In this document: piece after piece, positions 56,839-64,000 of the stretch
How positions within the stretch are numbered: the first letter of the stretch is position 1
How the letters are laid out: each line of letters starts with the position of its first letter
DNA from: Plantago major
Lineage: Eukaryota; Streptophyta; Magnoliopsida; Lamiales; Plantaginaceae
Assembly (NCBI GenBank): GCA_026545765.1
Contig: CM048842.1
Span: 25,272,667-25,336,666 of the forward strand
Length of the DNA: 64,000 bases
Direction of reading: 5' to 3'
Made by a program: the position numbers and the translations under genes
The notes under the pieces: generated by a model
The model's database searches: none
What the model saw: only the letters and a program-made list of their open reading frames with translations
Told to the model about the DNA's origin: nothing

Positions 56839-58020
56839 CTAGCTGACCATCCGGGTCAATCGGTCGAGCGAGCACGCTTGCTCCAAGATGTCTTGTTGAT
56901 GGTTCGCAACCGCCTCTTTTTTGCTATCAGACGGGCGTCTTGGAGCACGACGCACCACCCACTGATTTTCTTGAGCAGTCATTGTCTCGCCTGCACATGC
57001 CGTGGCATTGTAAGCGGTACTTGCCCAATGCACGGTACGCTGATCATTAGAAGTTCTATCAACCGTATGCCCACAAACATGCCCAATTCGTTGACATTGT
57101 TCAAAAAATGGCGAAGTCCATTCATATTCAACCGGTTGTATGAACTGCTTCCCTTTATTATCCGTAATAGGTATAGACTTGCGAAGCTCTTTAGTAACAT
57201 CAACCTCGATCATGACCTTAACATAAGTAACCCTTAACTTGCGAGCTGTACATTCATCCGTAAATACTGGCTTACCAATGGCACTTGAGATCTTTCCAAT
57301 ACTTTTATCTCCCTAAAGGTGTAAAGGTAGCTATGGGAATTTAACCCAAACAGGCATAACACGTAACAGGTCCTCTTTCAAGGAGAAATTCTGCATCCAT
57401 TGGCGAAGAAAGATGTGCATACCAAATATCGATTAAGTCTCATTGTCCAAAACTGCCTTCATATCTGTCGATGAGTGAAAGAGGACTAGGAAGTAGCCCT
57501 CCTCATTGTAATAGAGCTCAGGTAGCTTAACAAACTGCCAGTTCTTGATCATGAATTACTTTACTGCATTCATTGATAAATCTCCACCAAGCACGAAGAA
57601 AATCAGGGTATTCTCCCAAAATTTTAATTCCGAAGCAGCATCATCCTCTTCAATCACAATTTCAGGTTCTCCATCAATGAGTATAGGTGCAACAAACTTG
57701 ATTCCTTTTCCATGTTGGGGTAATCTGTTTCCTCGAATAACATCTACCCAGATTTGGGGTTCTTTCTGGCCAATCAAAGGCTCAGATTTGATGCAGCTAA
57801 ATTCGGCTGGGAGGATGACGCAGCAACAGGAGAAGGTGCCACCGGAATAATAGGTAAAACAGGGGGTTCCGTTTGCACCGGCAAATCGAATGTTTTTCCA
57901 GCCAGGGGGTTGCGATTCAGGTCTAGGTCAACATCGGAGCAATCTTCAACAATGACCTCCTCTCTAAAACCCTCACCGAGAATCGAAGCTCATGCACAAT
58001 CCCGCCCTGTCTTCTTCATG
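56839..58020 (-). pseudogene. LINE ORF1: DUF4283-like gag with damaged zinc knuckle
   Basis: Minus strand. An N-terminal DUF4283-type block (IWVDVIRGNRLPQHGKGIKF; then ASELKFWENTLIFFVLGG) lies at about 57760-57590. The C-terminal part (57213-56839) has QPVEYEWTSPFFEQCQRIGH, where the family has a first cysteine (PxFCxxC) that is F here. Several frameshifts lie between (about 57540-57220). In plant L1 elements ORF1 binds the RNA. Confidence 0.78.
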
Positions 58021-58118
58021 GGCCCTTGAGCGGAAAGGAGTTTTGTTTGGGGGCCATCGCAGCTGTTCTTCGTGCTCTGTTTTCTTCTTACGCTGCTCTG
58101 TTTTTTCCTGCCATTTAC

Positions 58119-58132
58119 CAATTTGAATTGTT
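58119..58132. repeat. Target-site duplication of the LINE, right
   Basis: CAATTTGAATTGTT, identical to 53220-53233. Confidence 0.9.
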
Positions 58133-58471
58133 AGTATCATGTTAGGATGTTTGTAAGTATGTATGGTATTTAATTTGATATTTTCGTATATGTAGTAGGA
58201 TTTGTGAGATTTGGTTGAGTTTTTGGAGATCATTTTAGTATAATTGGCTCGTATTAACTTAGAAAGAATTACTACTGTTTTAATTTATAATTCGTAATTG
58301 TAATGGAATTTTGAAATTCATAAAATAAAATTAAATGTAAAATGCATGTAATTCATGAAATTTGGAACGTATTATAATTAACAATGCAATTATAGCCAGG
58401 AATTGGAATTGGTTGTAGTATAATTTGCTCGTATTGACTTGTTGTGAATTACTACTATTTTAATCTACAAT

Positions 58472-58936
58472 ATGAAAGCTATTATTATATCTTCAAGGAT
58501 GACTTCTCCACCTTCGTCGCCCCCTCCACCGTCGCCTACATCATTGCCGCCTCCACCCGATTCATTAGAGTATCATTGGAGTTCTGCCGAGTACGTATAC
58601 TTCATCTTTCTTAGTAGTGACGACATTTCTAACATGTAAACTGTATTTTGTAGTTAATTTAGCACAATTAATATTTAACCTTGTTTTTTTTATTTATGTA
58701 GAAATTGCGATACACTCTCTTATGCAGACATGTGGACAAGTTTTTCTGCTTTCGATAGAGCATTGGAGGCAGAAATGAAGGCCGACGAAGATGCAAACAT
58801 GGCTAAAACCAATGCTGGGAAAGAAATGGATGATGAAGATGATGAGGATTTTGACATGACCATTGAGAGGATGATGAACTTTCGATTATTTGCAAGTGTG
58901 TTTATCTTGCTTGAATATAGACGGAATCATCTCTAG
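58472..58936 (+). CDS. Small two-exon gene carried by the CACTA element
   Basis: Exon 1 starts at the ATG at 58472 or, in the same frame, at 58499 and ends at 58590 (GCCGA/GTACGT). The intron (58591-58701) ends TTTATGTAG after a T-rich run, and exon 2 (58702-58936) reads to a TAG. The joint keeps the frame (phase 2). From 58499 the protein has 108 residues: a proline-serine-rich N-terminus (SPPSSPPPPSPTSLPPPP), then SYADMWTSFSAFDRALEAEM and an acidic run (MDDEDDEDFDM). I do not recognise a family. It may be a captured host gene piece or a CACTA-encoded small protein. No CACTA transposase motif is seen. Confidence 0.5.
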
Positions 58937-59009
58937 GTTAGTGTATATATTCGTATCTTATTTGCGATAATATGATCATTCTTCTTTATTTGTTTGTGCT
59001 TTATTTGTG

Positions 59010-59300
59010 AGTGGTATGTTAGCCACTATATGTGAGACTGAACTTGGATGATATGTTAGTCACCTTTGTCTTAGTTGCTTTTAGGACAATATGAATGGTG
59101 TGTTAGCCACTATATGTGAGACTGAACTTGGGTGATATGTTAGTCACCATAGCATGACCTGCTTTTAGGACAATATGAGTTGTATGTTAGCCACTATATG
59201 TGGGTGATATGTTAGTCACCATTGTCTTAGCTGCTTTTAGGACAATATGAGTGGTATATTAGCCATTATATGTGGGTGATATGTTAGTCACCATTTGTGT
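59010..59300. repeat. Minisatellite of paired hairpins inside the CACTA element
   Basis: About four units of 72-90 bp. Each has two inverted-repeat motifs with the same loop: AGTGG-TATGTTAG-CCACT-like (59010, 59095, 59178, 59250) and GGTGA-TATGTTAG-TCACC (59046 with a change, 59131, 59204, 59276). A linker, GCTTTTAGGACAATATGA, joins units. Confidence 0.8.
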
Positions 59301-59983
59301 AGTATGCGTAATTTTTCATCCGTAACTCATGGTGTGCACTTTACAATTTCAGGCTGAGGTGGTGAGGAGGATCGACGTTCGGGAGCTATCAATTCAAGAA
59401 GAAAACGACATTTTCTTAGCCTTGATACATTTCTGTTATGCTTCTCCTAGATATTTCGTTTTGACTTCTGTTTTTCTGCCACTTGACCTCTTGTTTTAGT
59501 TTATGTACGAATATTTAATTTCATTATGGATATAATTTATATTCGTCGAATGTTTTTTGTTAATTAATATAGTTTAATTACTTTGAGCTTAATTATCGGA
59601 CATTATATTTGTGAAACGGGTGAAATATGAAAATAGGCATCAAAATTCAAAAAAAAAAATCTGGAAAATTTGTGACGGAATTATTGACGGAAAAACATCA
59701 TAAGTCGCCAATTCCTTCTCTATTTAGCGATGGATAATTATTCATCGCTAAATAGAGCAGATTTCGACTTTTAAATAAAAGGAAAATACGGCTTTTTAAA
59801 AAGTCAATAGTCTATCGCTAAATCCGTCGTTATTTAGTGACGGATAGTTTATCCGTCGTTAGGATCATTGTGACGAACAAAATGACGACGGTATTTTTTA
59901 TCCATCACTAGGAGCTTAGCGACGGATCGCTCACTATTTAGCGACGGATAAATCCGTCGCTAAATAGCAGAATTCTTGTAGTA

Positions 59984-59986
59984 ACT
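59984..59986. repeat. Target-site duplication, right of CACTA element
   Basis: ACT, matched by ACT at 52551-52553. Confidence 0.75.
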
Positions 59987-60115
59987 GTAGTGTTAAGAGT
60001 TTAATTACGTATCTGTTTGATGGTTAGTATCGATTCTTTTTATTTAGTTAATTTTTGTTTGTTGCTTTTGTCGGAACTACTCATGGTTTTCTTGTCTTTG
60101 TGTGTATAGGATCCA

Positions 60116-60434
60116 ATGGCAACCTATGGAGCCTGGCTGAAGGAGCGTGAAACAACTTGCTTAAAAGATATGGAACGGCTCCGCAACTTTCGTTAGTTTC
60201 CTGGGGAAAGATTTGATGAAACATGGTTTCGTTTTAAAGAACTGCGTGAGGAGTGCTGTATGAGCGGGATGTCATATCAGGAAGAGATGAGTTATTTCTA
60301 TTATGGGATAACTTCAGGGAATAGAATGTTGTTGGATATAGGCACGACACGTAAATTCGAGGAAATTGAACCGTAAGAAGTAGAGGAATTAATCGATCAT
60401 CTAATACCCACTTTCCTGATGTATAGCGATTTCA
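60116..60434 (+). pseudogene. gag remnant of gypsy E
   Basis: Starts at the ATG at 60116 (MATYGAWLKERETT). A retrotransposon gag-type core reads FPGERFDETWFRFKELREEC, then EEMSYFYYGITSGNRMLLDI, matching the family pattern (GE..Y..W.RFK.L...CP, then YFY.GL). Stops are at 60194-60196, 60374-60376 and near 60447. The rest of gag and all of pol are absent. Confidence 0.65.
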
Positions 60435-60440
60435 TTGCTG

Positions 60441-60680
60441 GATTTTGAGGAGCATGCACTTGAGGATACTGATTACCCCGGGCTTACACCTGAGGATATC
60501 GATACTTCCGAATTGACACCTTTGGATCCATTATATGTTCCCTTATCTGCCAGTGATATGGATTTTGAGGAGCATGCACTTGAGGATACTAATTCCCCCG
60601 AGCTGACACCTGAGGATATCGATACTTCCGAGTTGACACCTTTTGATCCAGTATCCGTTCCCTTATCTTCCAGTTACTCG
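60441..60680 (+). repeat. 120-bp tandem duplication, in frame
   Basis: Copies 60441-60560 and 60561-60680 start GATTTTGAGGAGCATGCACT and differ at about ten sites. Both are open in one frame (FEEHALEDT...LTPEDIDTSELTP), giving two 40-residue acidic repeats. Confidence 0.85.
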
Positions 60681-60689
60681 TACATATTA

Positions 60690-62037
60690 GTCCTTGCGCA
60701 CACACGGGACTGTTCAGGGAGTTTCGACCTGTTTTTTTCGTTTTTATTTTCCCTCTGATTCCCCTAGTTATTTTTTAGTTTTGTTTTTTTTTCTAATTTA
60801 TTTAATTTTTGTTTGCAGTGAATCATGGAACTATTGGAGCAACTGAGGAGGAGCTAAGGATGGCTCCAAAACTGCAAAGGATACCGGGAAGAATGCAAGG
60901 GATTCATTCCCGTTTGATAATGGATACGAGCATATCTCGAAAGTCGAGCCAACGACTATAATAAAAGGCGCTTCTCGGGAGGTAACCCGGAGGTTAGTTT
61001 TCTTGTTTCACACATGTTGGTGGTCCTTTTCAAGACAAGTAACACCTGCTTACTCACTCTTTCTTAATTTCTCACTCTTTGCCTGAGGACATGCTCGAGT
61101 TTTGGTTTGGGGGAGGATACTTGATTGATTCGTTCGTTTTGCATTCGTTACCTTGTTTATGCATTGGGTCATCACTTATGTGCTTCATTTGTAGTTTGTT
61201 CCTTATTTTCGAGTCTTTTTTTTTTATTGAGTCTGAGTCTTTCTTCCAAGTCAAACATCTATTGTAAGTGATAAACTTATTAGCTGCTTATGTTTTGATT
61301 GAGTATTAATCAGTAGTAGTTGGCATGTTTTAAATCTTTTATGTACGTTTTTCTTGTAAAGAAGAGGTGTGTGTATTTCTATAGTCCAAAAAGCTTGTGA
61401 GAAGCCTTAGCCGATGAAAAGATATTATACCTGCAATTGCATTGTGTGACTCGTCGAAAGAGCAAGTTTTTTACGAATTTCATGGGCCTTTTCATACTTA
61501 CGTGTGCTTTGATTAGAAGGGGATGACGAATGATATGATGTTTTTACTTGGTGCTTCTATTTTAAACACATTCTAATGAACAGGTTTGGGGAGAAGTTAA
61601 TTTTCATAGTGATTGATTTGCACATTTTTTTTATATCTGTTCTTGTAAAGTTTTTTAATTATTGTCTTGAGGTGGATCTGTGGTCCAATGTGATCACCGT
61701 TAGTCGTGTTGGGCATGTTTCAGATACTACCTATGTACCAGCGTGGCCTAAAAACTATATGACCGAGAGGGTTGATGGCGTGTATACAGAACTGACACGC
61801 ACAAAAGTGCAGACTTTCGGTAAAACAGACACCTATCGAAAAATTGAGACCTGAATGAGAGTCAACTATGAATTGCGCAAAAAAGAGAAAGAATGATGAT
61901 AAAAAACGAGAACAGTTTTCTTGTGCATTTCCCTACTTTAGATGTTGCAAAAAAGTCCCTTTTTATCCTTTGAAAAGAGCACATTAGCGTAAGATATTTG
62001 AGGCATGTGATGTGCACTCAGAGATTCCGTTTTCCAT
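60690..62037 (+). other. Athila/Tat-type 3' non-coding region of gypsy E and unassigned flank
   Basis: No gene seen. Landmarks are the GGCGCTTCTCGGGAGG block at 60968 and the purine-rich TTTGGTTTGGGGGAGGATA at 61101, common in the 3' part of Athila/Tat elements. The junction between gypsy E and the next LTR is not resolved. Confidence 0.5.
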
Positions 62038-63413
62038 TGTAGAACCTGTAATCTCCAAATACAAACAAGATTAAATTTATAAGTCGGAAGTCCTCAAAAC
62101 CACAGTTTATAGCAGAAAGTTGACTCGGGATGTCGTTCTCCATGAACACTTAGCATAGGAACAAGCAAATAACGTTGTGATTGAATGCAGAAAAGTAAAC
62201 AGTTTCTTATCTCGGATAGAATAATCAATTCGCAATAAACCATAAATTGCTTTTGTTGTAAATCAATAATTGACAGGCGTAAAGGTTCCCCAACCTCCCT
62301 CTGCTATGCTACTCCCAACTACTTAGAATCAAACAACGTACTTGCCGTCTACATGTAGCAAACAAACATGCCAAAAGGATCAAGTCGTAGTTAATCCAGA
62401 CACCCTTACTAAAGAACCAATGTGTTGTGTCACTCAACACACTATCTCGCCACGTGTTCAGAGAAATCACACAGGATATTAAATAATCCGTTACCAACTC
62501 GTAGTTAGTAAGGATTTCCCACATAAAGAGTCGGACGAATAAAAAACAAGCACGAATTACGTTTTAAAACTAATTCATTAATATATCACGGTATATAAAG
62601 AAGTAGGAAAAACAGACTTACGGCGGTTCACCTTTACAAAATGAAATTAGCTACTCATAGTGATCAAAGAATAGTAATCGAAATCTAAGAAGAAAGGAAG
62701 AAGAAGCTTAGTCTCAGATGATCTTGATGTCTCCGTGCTGCTGGTTCTAGGGTTTCCACCTTCTGGGTGCCTGATGGCCAGCGGGTTGGGGTTCCACTTC
62801 CCCGAGGACTGGTTCTCTCTGAAGGAGAGCTGTTTTGAGCTGTGTGTGGAATCTGAGACCCCTGAGGTCTTATTTAAATGTGAAATTTCGACCTCCAAAC
62901 CGCCATTCTTCAATAAGGAAGGTTTAGGAAGGCGGGCCTCAGCCTGATAGGCTAGAAAACAGCCCAGGACAAAAATAGATGCATGACTGCGGCCTCCTGG
63001 TTGCCGCAGTGATGCCCTCTGCGGTCCCCTGGTGGCCGCAGAGTGCGATATCTGCTGGATCGAATCTGTTTCTTCTATTCTATAATTTCGAGCTTCATAA
63101 CTTCGTTTCCTCGAAAAGTGGTCTTCTACAAAGTTGTTCCTCCTTCAATTATCTTCGTATCGGTTGGTTGCATGACATGTTTTGACTCCTCGAACTCCAT
63201 GCAATGGCTGATCCGGCGTATTTTCTTCCTTTTCCTGATTTGACACAATTATGCCGTTTTGGTGCCTGAAATCGTGCAAATCCTCAAAACCGCAATCATG
63301 ACCTACATAAAACATACAAAGTTGGTAATTGACCATAAAAGAACACAAATATTGCATCTAGGGCAAAAAATTAGGGTCTAAAAGTATGCTATATCGCACA
63401 TTTCATTGTCACA
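62038..63413 (-). repeat. LTR of another gypsy element (minus strand), left end tentative
   Basis: On the minus strand it starts TGTGACAATGAAATG at 63413, directly after a purine tract (GGTTTGGGGGTG, 63418-63429), as expected of a 3' LTR. The left end at TGTAGAACC (62038) is a guess. A GC-rich CTGCGGCC / GGTGGCCGCAG repeat pair is at 62986-63046. Confidence 0.45.
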
Positions 63414-64000
63414 TAACACCCCCAAACCAGTTTCTTGCTCATCCTTAAGCAAGAAAAAAACGATAATTAAGAAGTGACCATGAAATGAGCAGCATGAGTA
63501 AACCACCACATAGACAAGTAGCAAGTTTCAAGGTTCCTAATACTACTGACTCGTTTAGTTTCAACTACAACTTCATGACTCCACAGCAAACAAGTAACAA
63601 GTAAGCATCACTCACTATAGCCAGCGGTTACAAGTGTAACCCAATGTCCATATTGGTGTACTTCAAAATCATTACCTCGCGGTAACGTTATGCAATCCTG
63701 CTCCCAAAAGTCAAGGCACAAATCAAAGTAGTACTCAGGTTGGCTAGGTAAGTAAATTAGGTAGGATAATATAAAGAGGAGGGAAAGGCTAAGTATCATC
63801 AGAAGATAACAAGGTAGAATAAAAGTGTACTTCAGGGGACTTATCCTTTCGGACACCAAGCTCCATCCTTCGACTTCGTCTTCTCGTATTGATAAATCTT
63901 CAGCTTCTCTTCTATCATCGTAACCACTCCATCAGTTGCTTCACATACATACTACTTGCTCCTTTATTTTTTTCTCTCTTTTTTTTTTCTTTTTGGCATA
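63414..64000 (-). other. 3' internal end of the minus-strand gypsy, running off the window
   Basis: Purine tract (63418-63429), then on the minus strand CTTGCTTAAGGATGAGCAAG near 63432-63454, a hairpin-like block common just upstream of the 3' LTR in Athila/Tat elements. No coding region is supported up to 64000. Confidence 0.45.

Larger units (their letters stand above)
53234..58118 (-). mobile_element. L1-type LINE (non-LTR retrotransposon), 4885 bp
   Basis: Minus-strand element with ORF1 (gag-like) and ORF2 (endonuclease-RT-zinc finger), a short poly(A) seen as T bases at 53231-53238 and a 14-bp target duplication. The order and length are close to a full plant L1. Many stops and frameshifts show it is dead. 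It lies inside the CACTA element and so is younger. Confidence 0.9.
52554..59983. mobile_element. CACTA (En/Spm) DNA transposon, 7430 bp, non-autonomous
   Basis: Left end CACTACAAGAATTTTGC and right end, inverted, TACTACAAGAATTCTGC: the CACTA terminal repeat with the first base changed on the right. A 3-bp ACT duplication flanks it. Subterminal regions (52575-52860, 59690-59960) are packed with TTTAGCGACGGAT motifs in both orientations, the transposase-binding type of subterminal repeats. Inside are a LINE (4885 bp), a small two-exon gene and a minisatellite. No CACTA transposase is seen. Without the LINE the element is about 2.5 kb. Confidence 0.9.
51083..61900 (+). mobile_element. Athila/Tat-like Ty3/gypsy element E, gag only, with nested insertions
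   Basis: 5' LTR 51083-52519, primer site 52524-52541, then (after the CACTA insertion) a degenerate gag at 60116-60434 and directly the 3' non-coding region typical of Athila/Tat elements (TAAAAGGCGCTTCTCGGGAGG at 60963; a TTTTGGTTTGGGGGAGGATA block at 61100-61119). No protease, RT or integrase is seen, so it is a non-autonomous or internally deleted copy. The right end and 3' LTR were not located; 61900 is approximate. Confidence 0.7.

Noticed and set aside
51083..64000. Second LTR of gypsy E
   Set aside because: No sequence resembling the start of the 51083 LTR (TGATGAGGCCATAATT) was found downstream; the LTR-like segment at 62038-63413 is in the other orientation and of a different family.
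1..64000. CRISPR arrays, rRNA genes, bacterial or organelle insertions
   Set aside because: No regular spacer array, conserved rRNA block or organelle gene was recognised.

Overview
This is nuclear DNA of a flowering plant, probably a eudicot. It is a transposon-rich intergenic landscape with one convincing low-copy host gene: a small two-exon gene on the minus strand at about 21.9-22.45 kb, resembling the VASCULAR-RELATED UNKNOWN PROTEIN (VUP) family. The evidence for a plant is the density of plant-type retroelements (SIRE-like and other Ty1/copia, Athila/Tat-like Ty3/gypsy, an L1-type LINE), a CACTA transposon, a Mutator-like element carrying plant gene pieces, and GT-AG introns of about 80-110 bp or longer. 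No bacterial operon, rRNA or tRNA gene or CRISPR array was seen.

Layout. 1-9255: a SIRE-like copia element (A, minus strand), cut by the left window edge and inserted in an older related LTR (9256-10420). 10421-14390: debris of another copia (D, minus). 14391-14805: an inverted scrap of a gag zinc knuckle. 14808-16521: gag, primer site and 5' LTR of an Athila/Tat-like gypsy (minus). 16522-17459: unassigned DNA with a 76-bp tandem repeat. 17470-19746: a complete 2.3-kb Mutator-like element with a perfect 10-bp target duplication that carries pieces of a UDP-arabinopyranose mutase (RGP) gene and a MYB gene. 19757-22995: host intergenic DNA and the VUP-like gene. 22996-32649: a full-length copia (C, minus) with two 1.8-kb LTRs and a pol frame broken only by three stop codons. 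32650-34786 and 49163-51082: unclassified repeat DNA, rich in degenerate tandem repeats, split by the next element. 34792-49157: a complete 14.4-kb SIRE-like copia (B, plus) with a perfect CACTT target duplication. 51083-about 61900: an Athila/Tat-like gypsy with gag but no pol, invaded by a CACTA element (52554-59983, ACT duplication), itself invaded by a LINE (53234-58118, 14-bp duplication). 62038-64000: the LTR and start of another minus-strand gypsy.

A and B are the same family and can be compared. Both have lost function in gag-pol, in different ways. The most unusual feature is their third reading frame, downstream of pol. It has its own conserved TATA box about 200 bp upstream of the ATG in both copies. 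In B it holds a run of five predicted phase-0 introns of 77-81 bp separating exons of 105-150 bp, all multiples of three. A retroelement gene with its own promoter and a train of short uniform introns is not expected of an element that copies itself through RNA. It is the best candidate here for something undescribed.
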